Positions 7,203-13,955 of a stretch of DNA of 18,762 bases are shown here, in pieces. Source of the stretch: UBA9732 sp963649615 (GTDB taxonomy: Bacteria; Spirochaetota; Spirochaetia; Sphaerochaetales; Sphaerochaetaceae); contig CAVJIN010000032.1 in assembly GCA_963649615.1 (NCBI GenBank), positions 1 through 18,762 on the forward strand, written 5' to 3'. The notes beneath the pieces were generated by a model. That model was not told where the DNA came from. It worked only from the letters and a program-made list of their open reading frames with translations, and searched no databases. The translations under genes were made by a program, and so were the position numbers. How positions within the stretch are numbered: position 1 is the first letter of the stretch; every line of letters starts with the position of its first letter.

Positions 7203-8646
7203 CAGTATCCCAAATACGTTGACCTTCATTTTCTTGGACAGCACCGGGAGTGCTTCTTCCATCAAGAACTCTTTTTTTTAAGAGTTCTCTAAGCTCTAAA
7301 TAAACATCTTCATGCTCACATATGACGTTTTTTGTTTCGCTTATATCATTTTCAAGATCATATAGTTGAAAAAATGGTAAACCTCTTATGTCGTCTTTTC
7401 CTGGTGCGGGATAAGACCAACCTCCTGATCCTGGACACATCTCCAACTTCCATTTTCCTTTTCTTATAGAAAGAGAACCATCAATGCTTTGATGAACTAA
7501 ATCCTCACGTACCTGGGCTATTTCATTTTTCCATAAAGGAAGATTACTTACAGAATCCTCTCCTGAGTTATCAGGAATTTTGAAGTCTAAAATATCGGCT
7601 AATGTTGCTAATAAATCTGAAAGACATACTGTGGCGTTACAGGTTGAGTTTTCTCTAATAACGCTTGACCATTGTACAATTAGAGGTATTCTATGACCAC
7701 CCTCATAAATGTCCGCTTTGCTGCCTCTGAATATATAACTTGGATTGTGTCCGTGTTCTTTAAGTTCTTCAAAATTTGCCATTGGAGAACACCCGTTATC
7801 AGACGTAAAAATAACAATTGTGTTATCTGAAAGGCCTAATTCACTTAGCTTATCTGTTATTTTTCCTACAACAGAATCGCAATGCAAAACAAAATCTCCA
7901 TATTCATTGGTTTTAGATTTACCAAGAAATTCTTTTGACGGAAGAATGGGGGTATGTGGGGCAGGTAAAGCAAAGTAAACAAAAAAAGGTTCATTTTTGT
8001 GCATTTCAATAACATCTAGCACTTTAGATGTAAGTTTATCTAGCACTTCTTCATGTACAAAGTCTTCTGCTGTTGGCCCACTACGCCAGAATTTTTTTCC
8101 TATGTTTTTGCTCGTATGATTTGGTACTTTGGTAAAACGGTCATTCTCAATGTATACATATGGAGGCATATCCAGAGAACCACTTATTCCGTAATAGTAG
8201 TCAAAACCATTTGAAATTGGTCCTCTTTTTATGGGTTTTGTGTAATCTACGCCATCGCAGGCATCGTAATCTGGAGTTTCAACAAAGTCAGGCGTTTTAG
8301 CAAAGGACATTCCTAAATGCCATTTGCCTATGCAAGACGTCCAATATCCTTGTTCTTTTAAGAAATTTGCAATAGTTTTTCTTCCTGGTGAAATAATAGG
8401 CTCTGAATAACCCCCTATAACTGAAGATTTTAGAGTTGATCTCCAATTGTATCTCCCTGTAAGGATACTGTAACGTGAGGGGGTACAAACAGCTGATGAG
8501 GCATGAGCATCTGTGAAATTCATTCCTTTTTTGCACATTTTATCCAATGATTGTGTAGTAAAAGGGCAATGCTTATTGTTTGCAGATACATCTCCATATC
8601 CCATGTCATCTGCTAGAATATAAACCAAATTCGGTTTGTTTTTCAT
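7138..8646 (-). CDS. Cys-type S1-family sulfatase, cytoplasmic
   Basis: 502-aa arylsulfatase-family enzyme that hydrolyses a sulfate ester, probably on a glycan. The signature CTPSR (54-58) marks Cys54 as the residue converted to formylglycine by the maturase encoded at 1560-2693. Metal and active-site landmarks are ADDMGYGD (12-19), GKWHLG (107-112), APHTP (229-233), TSDNG (281-285) and RGSKADIYEGG (307-317). There is no signal peptide, so it should act on imported oligosaccharide. A GGAGAG sequence precedes the ATG. It is the last gene of the leftward importer operon, 85 nt after the solute-binding protein stop, with two stem-loops in that gap. Its 3' end overlaps the lipoprotein gene by 65 nt. 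The exact sulfated sugar cannot be named from sequence. Confidence 0.9.
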   Translation of the reverse strand: MKNKPNLVYILADDMGYGDVSANNKHCPFTTQSLDKMCKKGMNFTDAHASSAVCTPSRYSILTGRYNWRSTLKSSVIGGYSEPIISPGRKTIANFLKEQGYWTSCIGKWHLGMSFAKTPDFVETPDYDACDGVDYTKPIKRGPISNGFDYYYGISGSLDMPPYVYIENDRFTKVPNHTSKNIGKKFWRSGPTAEDFVHEEVLDKLTSKVLDVIEMHKNEPFFVYFALPAPHTPILPSKEFLGKSKTNEYGDFVLHCDSVVGKITDKLSELGLSDNTIVIFTSDNGCSPMANFEELKEHGHNPSYIFRGSKADIYEGGHRIPLIVQWSSVIRENSTCNATVCLSDLLATLADILDFKIPDNSGEDSVSNLPLWKNEIAQVREDLVHQSIDGSLSIRKGKWKLEMCPGSGGWSYPAPGKDDIRGLPFFQLYDLENDISETKNVICEHEDVYLELRELLKKRVLDGRSTPGAVQENEGQRIWDTVKWIEDNHTVVMSHNKTMACP

Positions 8647-8661
8647 AGATACTCTCCGTTA

Positions 8662-8687
8662 AGCCGTCCGAGGAGTCCCGGACGGCT
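8662..8687. repeat. Strong GC-rich stem-loop between binding-protein and sulfatase genes
   Basis: AGCCGTCCG (8662-8670) and CGGACGGCT (8679-8687) form a 9-bp perfect stem with an 8-nt loop. It lies just upstream of the sulfatase ribosome site, is much richer in GC than its surroundings, and has no following U-run. It may stabilise the upstream mRNA segment or set lower expression of the sulfatase. Confidence 0.65.
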
Positions 8688-8696
8688 AAAACTAAC

Positions 8697-8716
8697 GAGG
8701 TCTTTACAAAAACCTC
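8697..8716. repeat. Imperfect copy of the AGAGGTTTTTG palindrome
   Basis: GAGGTCTTT and AAAAACCTC form an inverted repeat with one mismatch around AC. It closely matches the 22-bp palindrome at 2767-2788. Lying just after the binding-protein gene, it makes a second intercistronic hairpin beside the GC-rich stem. Confidence 0.55.
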
Positions 8717-8731
8717 TAACAGTTTAAAATT

Positions 8732-10429
8732 TTAGTTGAGATACTGCCTGTTGTATGCTGTTTGCATAAGATTAAGAATGCTCTGTAATTGAAGCTTCTC
8801 AAGATTTGCAACGTAATCATTCCATACAGCATCGTTATTTACATCAAGTGTTCCTACCATAAACTTAACAGCACTTTGGCGGATGAAGTTTGCAAGTTCA
8901 ACTCTAATTGTGTTGTACTTTTCGTTCTCTTCAGCTGTATACTTGAGAGTTGGTACTTGAAGTTCTTCATGTGCATATGGTTTGTAAAGATTGGCTGTCT
9001 CGTCATAGAGAGTTTTTTCATTGTTTTCTGAAAGATAATATGCTGGATCATCTTGAGAAATTTGTTCCTTTGCAAGACCATTCTTGAGGGAGTAGGACAT
9101 TGAGCCACAAAGAACTTGAATCCAAGTTACATTCTGTGGGTCTTTGTCATTCCACTGTGTAAGCTGCTGCCATACTGCAGGCTTTCCATCAAGACCAACC
9201 TGTCCTTCTGTTGCCCATTCCCATGCTGTGCCTTCAAAGCCGTTTCTTTGCTCAAGCAAGCCCTGTTCTGTGAACATGTAGTCAAAGTAACGAACAATGG
9301 CATCTGCGTATTCACAATCAGCAGAAATAACTAATGCTCCAACGCTTGGGTTCTGGAAGAAGTTAGCAGCTTCCTGTACGCCGTTAGGTCCTTTGAGAGG
9401 AGCAATTGCTCTAAAGTTGTTGAAGCGGTCTCCTCCAATAGATGTGAACTGGCCTCTCCATCCACCTGTTGCAAATGCTACAGTTGGTTCGCTTGAGCTT
9501 TCAACAAGCTGTGTGAGCTGGTTGGAATCCTGAGTAAATGAACCGTTGTAAATAAGACCTTCTTTGTAGAGTTTTGCAATGTATGCAAGACCTTCCCTGT
9601 ATGCCTCTTTGTTTACGATTGTATCAACCTTGTCTCCGTCCATTAAGAATCCAAGTCCACTGATTGAGCTTGAGTTAATGTCTGTTACCAAGTCACAGTA
9701 GATGAATGCATTAAGAAGATATCTTTCAAGGTTGTCACTCCATCCAACAATTGAACCGGCAAGTGGAATTTCATCTGCTTTTCCGTTTCCATTAGGATCT
9801 TTTGTTTTGATTGCTTTAAGAACTTCATAGAATTCATCAGTAGTTGTTGGAACTTTAAGTCCAAGTGCATCTAAGAATGGCTGATAAACAAACATCTTTG
9901 CCTGGTTGGAGCAGTGGAAACAACCTTCAAGTCTTGGAAGAGAGTAGATATTTCCATCAATGTTTGTCAAATAGCCTTGTGAACCAGGGAAGTCTTCCAA
10001 AGCTTTCATCATGTTTGGCATCCATTCCTCAGAATAATATTTGTTTAAAGGAAGGAAGAGATGTTCTTGTGAGCCGTATGTTGCTTCAAGATCTCCTGAG
10101 ATTCCAAATCCAAGGAATGCATCTGGGTAGTTGCCTGATGCAAGTGTGAGAGCAAGTTTTTCATTTGCTGTTTGCTCTGGTACCATTATAAAGTTAACAT
10201 TAACATTTGTTTTTTCTGCCATGTATTTTGAGAATTCATTTGTATTGAAATCTTCTACACATGGAGCCTGAACAACCATAATGTCAACGGTAATGGGTTC
10301 CTCAACTATTGGGTAAGTTCCGTTTGGAGTGTACTTTACCGCAGTAGTCTTTTTTTCAGTTGAGCTTTGTGCAAAGATAAATGATGTGCACATTAAAGCA
10401 ACAAGCAGTAGAACGATTACTTTTTTCAT
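8732..10429 (-). CDS. LplA-type extracellular solute-binding protein of a carbohydrate ABC importer
   Basis: 565-aa substrate-binding protein. The signal peptide covers about 1-20 and ends in FIFA before QSS, with no canonical lipobox (Cys14 follows ALM). It is therefore more likely a type I-cleaved periplasmic protein, though spirochaete lipoboxes can be loose. The mature protein has the family 1 binding-protein layout, with segments such as KLALTLASGNYPDAF and KTKDPNGNGKADEIPLAG (a DxNGNGKxDEIP-type element common in LplA/YtcQ-like proteins). It is expected to capture a complex oligosaccharide for the two permeases encoded just upstream. The start is set by TAGGAGGT ahead of the ATG. A possible own promoter lies in the 44-nt gap upstream. 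The ATPase is missing from the locus and is probably a shared MsmX-type subunit elsewhere. Confidence 0.88.
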   Translation of the reverse strand: MKKVIVLLLVALMCTSFIFAQSSTEKKTTAVKYTPNGTYPIVEEPITVDIMVVQAPCVEDFNTNEFSKYMAEKTNVNVNFIMVPEQTANEKLALTLASGNYPDAFLGFGISGDLEATYGSQEHLFLPLNKYYSEEWMPNMMKALEDFPGSQGYLTNIDGNIYSLPRLEGCFHCSNQAKMFVYQPFLDALGLKVPTTTDEFYEVLKAIKTKDPNGNGKADEIPLAGSIVGWSDNLERYLLNAFIYCDLVTDINSSSISGLGFLMDGDKVDTIVNKEAYREGLAYIAKLYKEGLIYNGSFTQDSNQLTQLVESSSEPTVAFATGGWRGQFTSIGGDRFNNFRAIAPLKGPNGVQEAANFFQNPSVGALVISADCEYADAIVRYFDYMFTEQGLLEQRNGFEGTAWEWATEGQVGLDGKPAVWQQLTQWNDKDPQNVTWIQVLCGSMSYSLKNGLAKEQISQDDPAYYLSENNEKTLYDETANLYKPYAHEELQVPTLKYTAEENEKYNTIRVELANFIRQSAVKFMVGTLDVNNDAVWNDYVANLEKLQLQSILNLMQTAYNRQYLN

Positions 10430-10456
10430 AAAAACCTCCTAAAGTTTTTAAATTTG

Positions 10457-10462
10457 ATTATA
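10457..10462 (-). promoter_or_regulatory. Possible internal -10 box ahead of the solute-binding protein gene
   Basis: Read leftward this is TATAAT, 28 nt before the binding-protein ATG, which would give a leader of about 21 nt carrying the Shine-Dalgarno site. No good -35 is visible. An extra promoter here would raise binding protein over permeases, as is usual for such systems. Confidence 0.35.
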
Positions 10463-10465
10463 CAG

Positions 10466-10482
10466 AAAGGTTTTCAACCTTT
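10466..10482. repeat. Stem-loop spanning the permease stop codon
   Basis: AAAGGTT (10466-10472) and AACCTTT (10476-10482) form a 7-bp perfect stem with a 3-nt loop across the TGA of the second permease gene. It may stabilise or process the message between the permease and binding-protein cistrons. Confidence 0.5.
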
Positions 10483-11379
10483 TACTGATCCAATTAAGAC
10501 TCCCTTTACAAAGAAGCGCTGTACAAACGGATACGCAATTAAAAGAGGCAAACTTGCAACAACAATAACTGCATATCTAACTGTTTGGCTCAAGCCTTGA
10601 TATTTGGCGGCAGCTGCAACGTCACTCATCATGCTTGGTGTTGAACTGTTAATGATTAATATGTTTCTGAGAACAATCTGTAATGGATACAAGCTTTTAT
10701 CTTGTAAGTATAAAAGTGCATCCATGTATTTATTCCATTGTGACACAGCATAAAATAACGATAAAACAGCTATGATTGCGCCAGAAAGAGGAAATACAAT
10801 CTTAAAAAGAAATGCAAAATCAGAGCACCCGTCTATTTGGGCTGCATCATACAATTCGTTTGTTATGTTTTCTTTTAAGTATGTTCTAGTTATTATTACG
10901 TTCCAAACTGTAATTGCATTAGGAAGAACCATTGCCCAAATTGTGTTGTAAAGTTTTAGATTTTTTACAACAAGGTATAGAGGTATCATTCCACCAGAAA
11001 ACAGCATTGTTATTAGAATAAAAGTTGTAACAACGTTTCTTCCATAAAACTCTTTTCTTGAAAGTGGATAAGCCAAGAACATTGTGAGCATAACTGAAAT
11101 GAAAGTGCCTATTATTACATATAGTAATGAATTTTTATAACCTATTATAATGTCTTTGTTGTTAAAGACGGCTTTGTAGGCCTCCAAATCAGGTTCTACT
11201 GGCCAGAGCCAAACTTTATTTTGTACAACCTTTTGAGCGTTGCTAAATGAACAAGATAAAATAAAAATGAGAGGATATAATACAATCAAAAAGCAGAAAA
11301 GCAGAAATAGATTATTGATGAGACGAAATGCTCTATCTGCACCTAATTCTTTAGCTCGTAAGTTATTATGTCTTACCAT
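10474..11379 (-). CDS. Carbohydrate ABC transporter permease (YtcP-like)
   Basis: 301-aa inner-membrane permease with about six hydrophobic segments, the first at about 24-43. The cytoplasmic EAA loop, which docks the ATPase, is LYDAAQIDG...FLFKIVFP (177-197). Its length and sequence style match the second permease of LplA/LplB/YtcP-type oligosaccharide importers. The ATG lies inside the last codons of the preceding permease (7-nt overlap, ATGGTAA), so translation is probably coupled. A GGTGG in the end of the upstream gene can serve as ribosome site. It should pair with the 315-aa permease and take substrate from the binding protein encoded downstream. Confidence 0.9.
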   Translation of the reverse strand: MVRHNNLRAKELGADRAFRLINNLFLLFCFLIVLYPLIFILSCSFSNAQKVVQNKVWLWPVEPDLEAYKAVFNNKDIIIGYKNSLLYVIIGTFISVMLTMFLAYPLSRKEFYGRNVVTTFILITMLFSGGMIPLYLVVKNLKLYNTIWAMVLPNAITVWNVIITRTYLKENITNELYDAAQIDGCSDFAFLFKIVFPLSGAIIAVLSLFYAVSQWNKYMDALLYLQDKSLYPLQIVLRNILIINSSTPSMMSDVAAAAKYQGLSQTVRYAVIVVASLPLLIAYPFVQRFFVKGVLIGSVKG

Positions 11380-12320
11380 ATTCCACCATCCTCAGACACA
11401 ATTTTTGACAGTTTGTTGAAAACAAAAATCAAGATAATGTTTATAACTGAATTTAATAGGTCAATTGCAGTAGAGTATGCAAAATCACTACTCAACAATC
11501 CCATTTTATATACATAAGTAGACATAATTTCTGAAGCTTCTAAGTTTAAAGCGTTTTGCATTAGGAACACTTTTTCAAAACCTAAGCTCATTACATATCC
11601 CATGTTCATTATAAACATTGTGATAATAGTTGTTCGTATGCATGGCAAATCTATGTGCCAAATTTTTTGCCATTTATTGGCACCATCAACTCTAGCAGCT
11701 TCATACAAATCTGGATTAATGCCAGTTAGAGCTGCAAGATAAATGATTGCATTGTAACCAGTGTTCTGCCATAAAGCTGACCATACGTAGATGTGTTTGA
11801 AGAGCTTTGGATCTCCCATGTAGTTTACTGATTCCAGTCCAAACAAACGTCTTACAGCATTAAAAACTCCCATGGAAGGGTCAAGGAATTGGTTTAGAAT
11901 GGAAACCATAACAACGGTTGATATAAAATATGGTGCATAAGTGATTAGTTGTACCGTCTTCCTCCAAGCAGTGGATCTGCATTCATTAAGACAAATTGAT
12001 AATAGTACAGCAAGTGGAATGGAGGCAAATAAAGCATACATACTAATTGAAAAGGTATTCCACATAGTCCTAAGAGCTGAAGGATTTGAGAAAAACTTAA
12101 CAAATTGGCCAAACCCATGATAATTTGCCCAAGTACTTCCCCATACGCCCCTTGTTGGGGAATAGCGTTGCTTAAACGCTAAAAGAATTCCATACATTGG
12201 TACATAGCGAAAAACAATGAAATAAAGTATAGGAAGAGCCACAATTACATAAAATTGCCAATGCTTCATGACTTTTGAGCTAAACGATTTCTTGGATGTC
12301 AACAGTTCTTGCTTTTTCAT
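11373..12320 (-). CDS. Carbohydrate ABC transporter permease (LplB/YteP-like)
   Basis: 315-aa inner-membrane permease and first structural gene of the importer operon. It has about six TM segments (first about 22-42) and an EAA loop YEAARVDGANKWQKIWHIDL at 206-225. The N-terminal VPMYGILLAFKQ segment and overall length are typical of the LplB/YteP group that imports plant or host oligosaccharides. The gene overlaps the next permease by 7 nt. Only a weak GGA lies before the ATG, while a strong ribosome site further upstream serves a tiny leader ORF. Translation of this cistron may therefore depend on that leader (inference). Its 5' leader is predicted to be about 150 nt. Confidence 0.9.
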   Translation of the reverse strand: MKKQELLTSKKSFSSKVMKHWQFYVIVALPILYFIVFRYVPMYGILLAFKQRYSPTRGVWGSTWANYHGFGQFVKFFSNPSALRTMWNTFSISMYALFASIPLAVLLSICLNECRSTAWRKTVQLITYAPYFISTVVMVSILNQFLDPSMGVFNAVRRLFGLESVNYMGDPKLFKHIYVWSALWQNTGYNAIIYLAALTGINPDLYEAARVDGANKWQKIWHIDLPCIRTTIITMFIMNMGYVMSLGFEKVFLMQNALNLEASEIMSTYVYKMGLLSSDFAYSTAIDLLNSVINIILIFVFNKLSKIVSEDGGIW

Positions 12321-12398
12321 GTTTTAAGCATCCAATGTTTTATTTCTAGTTCGAAAGTATTTGTTTTTCTAATAAAAGTGCAAACTACAGATAATGAA

Positions 12399-12463
12399 AG
12401 GTCTTTTATTGAAAATAGCTCATATCTTTAAAATTTTGATGCTATCGGACATAAAAGAGACCT
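12399..12463 (-). promoter_or_regulatory. Inverted repeat able to mask the leader-ORF ribosome site
   Basis: AGGTCTTTTAT (12399-12409, + strand) pairs with ATAAAAG-AG-ACCT (12451-12463), 11 bp with a 2-nt bulge and a 41-nt loop. In the leftward transcript the 5' arm contains part of the GGGAGGT ribosome site and the AU of the leader-ORF AUG. The stem could therefore close that start. No known riboswitch class is recognised. Confidence 0.4.
12420..12452 (-). CDS. Putative 10-aa leader peptide of the importer operon
   Basis: Read leftward from 12452 the ORF is M-S-D-S-I-K-I-L-K-I followed by TGA. It has the best ribosome-binding site of this operon: AAGGGAGGT (12468-12460), 7 nt before the ATG. 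The predicted transcript 5' end is about 18 nt upstream of the ATG. It ends 99 nt before the first permease start, whose own ribosome site is weak. This is the arrangement of a regulatory upstream ORF. The codons do not form an obvious run of a single amino acid, so classic amino-acid attenuation is unlikely. Confidence 0.4.
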   Translation of the reverse strand: MSDSIKILKI

Positions 12464-12476
12464 CCCTTAACTTTAG

Positions 12477-12482
12477 ATTATA
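12477..12482 (-). promoter_or_regulatory. -10 box of the importer operon promoter
   Basis: Read leftward this is a perfect TATAAT, predicting a start near 12470, immediately before the leader-ORF ribosome site. The -35 region has no good match to TTGACA. That would suit an operon that needs an activator such as the AraC-type regulator. Confidence 0.45.
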
Positions 12483-12532
12483 TTGTTGAACATGAGTTTG
12501 ACCTCTAGTATCTTGGAGATAAAGGGGGATAT

Positions 12533-13282
12533 ATGTTAAAAAAACCTTTGATTGAAATATGTTTGGAATCAGCAACATCGGTATTGAGGGCGCAACAGGG
12601 TGGAGCAGATAGAGTTGAGCTTTGCAGTGACCTTTTTGAGGGAGGTTGTACCCCTTCTCTTGGTACGTTTAGAGTTGCAAAACGTCTCGCAAGTATTCCC
12701 ATCAATGTAATGATTAGACCAAGGGGTGGTGATTTCTGTTACAGTGATGACGAGTTTGCTGTGATGCTTGAAGATGTGAAAGTTTTTAAGAATGAGGGGG
12801 CAAATGGTATTGTTTTTGGCATTTTAACCCCAGAAGGCGACATTGATATTGAAAGAAGCGCACAGATTATTGAGGAGGCTCGTCCATTGTCTGTTACTTT
12901 TCACAGAGCATTTGATATGACTCGGGATGCTTTTGTTTCTTTGGAGCGTCTTATTGATTTGGGAGTTGATAGAATTTTGACAAGTGGTCAGGAAGCAAGT
13001 GTTACCGAGGGAGCAGATTTACTTGAATGTCTTGTTCAAAAAGCATGTGACAGAGTGATAATCATGCCAGGTTGTGGAATAAATGAAAGGAATTTTCAAA
13101 AACTTAGCTCAAAGATAAAAGCAAAAGAATATCATGTTCATCTTCCAAGGGAAGAGGTTTCGTTGATGAAATTCCATCCAGGACATATTTTCATGGGTGG
13201 TATTCTAAGGCAAAGTGAATTTTCTTTGGCTCAGACAGATTCTATTCGTGTTAAAGAGATTGTTCAGTTGTCCAATGTTTAA
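12533..13282 (+). CDS. cutC: CutC-family copper homeostasis protein
   Basis: 249-aa TIM-barrel protein of the CutC family. Conserved segments are EICLES (8-13), GGADRVELC (23-31), VMIRPRGGDF (59-68), TFHRAFD and LTSGQ. The family was named for copper tolerance in Escherichia coli, but the biochemical role is unsettled. It is often met next to sugar-uptake or glycan genes, as here. The start is supported by GGGGG (12524-12528) 4 nt before the ATG. The gene is divergent from the importer operon, sharing a 212-bp gap. TTGAAC (12486-12491) and TAGTAT (12506-12511) are only 14 nt apart, too close to be trusted as a promoter. No terminator for this strand is visible downstream. Confidence 0.9.
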   Translation: MLKKPLIEICLESATSVLRAQQGGADRVELCSDLFEGGCTPSLGTFRVAKRLASIPINVMIRPRGGDFCYSDDEFAVMLEDVKVFKNEGANGIVFGILTPEGDIDIERSAQIIEEARPLSVTFHRAFDMTRDAFVSLERLIDLGVDRILTSGQEASVTEGADLLECLVQKACDRVIIMPGCGINERNFQKLSSKIKAKEYHVHLPREEVSLMKFHPGHIFMGGILRQSEFSLAQTDSIRVKEIVQLSNV

Positions 13283-13314
13283 CCAAAAAGCCAAATAAAC
13301 ACCCTATGCCTCTC

Positions 13315-13362
13315 AAAATAAAAAAAGGCCTCTAGAAAGTGTATGAACACTCCCCAAAGGCC
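13315..13362 (-). terminator. Rho-independent terminator after clpP
   Basis: Leftward the sequence reads GGCC, an internal bulge, AGTGT, loop TCAT, ACACT, bulge, AGGCC, then seven T, A and four T. On the + strand the outer arms are 13327-13331 and 13358-13362, and the inner arms are 13338-13342 and 13347-13351. It closes the leftward operon 8 nt after the clpP stop. Confidence 0.7.
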
Positions 13363-13370
13363 ACAATTTC

Positions 13371-13940
13371 TTAACTTCTCTTATGCGATTTCAGAATATC
13401 ATCTATCAGACCATACTCTACTGCTTGTGGTGCAGATAGATAGAAGTCTCTGTCGCAGTCTCTTTCAACCTCTTTTAAAGGTTGTCCAGTTCTCTCTGTT
13501 ACCATTGCAAATAGCTCTGCTTTGGTTCTCATCATCTCATCTGACATTAACTTGATGTCTGAGGCTTGGATAATACCACCCATACCTCCTAAAGGCTGAT
13601 GTAGCATCATTTTAGAATGCGGAAGAGCAAAGCGCTTTCCTTTTGTCCCACACATTAATATCCAAGCTGCCATGGATGCTGCAACGCCTATACATACGGT
13701 CTTTACATCACAGCTGACAATATCCATGGTGTCTATCATGGATAGCCCAGCGGATACAGATCCGCCAGGACTATTAATGTAGATTGTGATGTCTTCATGA
13801 CTGTCCTCAGATTCAAGCTGTAACATGTTTACATTGAACATGAACGCCATGTCTTCAGTAATTCCCCCATTTATGTAGAGAATTCTTGTTCCCTCTGGTC
13901 TATAAAGACCAGCTGATGTTTCTAAAATTGATTGTGCCAT
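13371..13940 (-). CDS. clpP: ClpP-family serine protease, mobile-element-linked copy
   Basis: 189-aa ClpP peptidase subunit, normally a tetradecameric barrel fed by a Clp ATPase. The catalytic triad is intact: Ser89 in GVAASMAA, His114 in MMLHQP, Asp165 in DRDFYLSA. The INSPGGSVSAG loop (56-65) and the PHSKMMLHQP segment are standard, and the length is usual for the family without a propeptide. AAGGAG lies 10 nt before the ATG. It is the last gene of a leftward operon, only 15 nt after a VirD4/TraG-type ATPase gene and followed by a terminator. No clpX or tig neighbour is present, unlike the usual housekeeping context. I therefore take it as an accessory ClpP of a conjugative or integrative element. 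It could still be the only ClpP of the genome, which the window cannot show. Confidence 0.9.
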   Translation of the reverse strand: MAQSILETSAGLYRPEGTRILYINGGITEDMAFMFNVNMLQLESEDSHEDITIYINSPGGSVSAGLSMIDTMDIVSCDVKTVCIGVAASMAAWILMCGTKGKRFALPHSKMMLHQPLGGMGGIIQASDIKLMSDEMMRTKAELFAMVTERTGQPLKEVERDCDRDFYLSAPQAVEYGLIDDILKSHKRS

Positions 13941-13955
13941 AATAATTAAACTCCT

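Noticed and set aside
8662..8687. Intrinsic terminator between binding protein and sulfatase
   Set aside because: The stem is strong, but no U-run follows on the transcribed strand, and the sulfatase has its own ribosome site just after it. It is treated as an intercistronic stem-loop.
8789..9334. Several antisense open frames of 60-84 codons across the solute-binding protein gene
   Set aside because: They lack ribosome sites and recognisable protein features. They are explained by coding bias of the real gene on the minus strand.
12486..12511. Promoter for cutC (TTGAAC and TAGTAT)
   Set aside because: The spacing of 14 nt is too short for a normal sigma-70 promoter.
12321..12532. Known riboswitch in the cutC/importer gap
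   Set aside because: No conserved core of a known class (such as TPP, cobalamin, glycine or SAM) is recognisable. Only the local pairing described in the features is seen.
13381..13555. 70-codon open frame antisense to clpP
   Set aside because: It is wholly inside the conserved clpP coding region, with no ribosome site and a low-complexity product.
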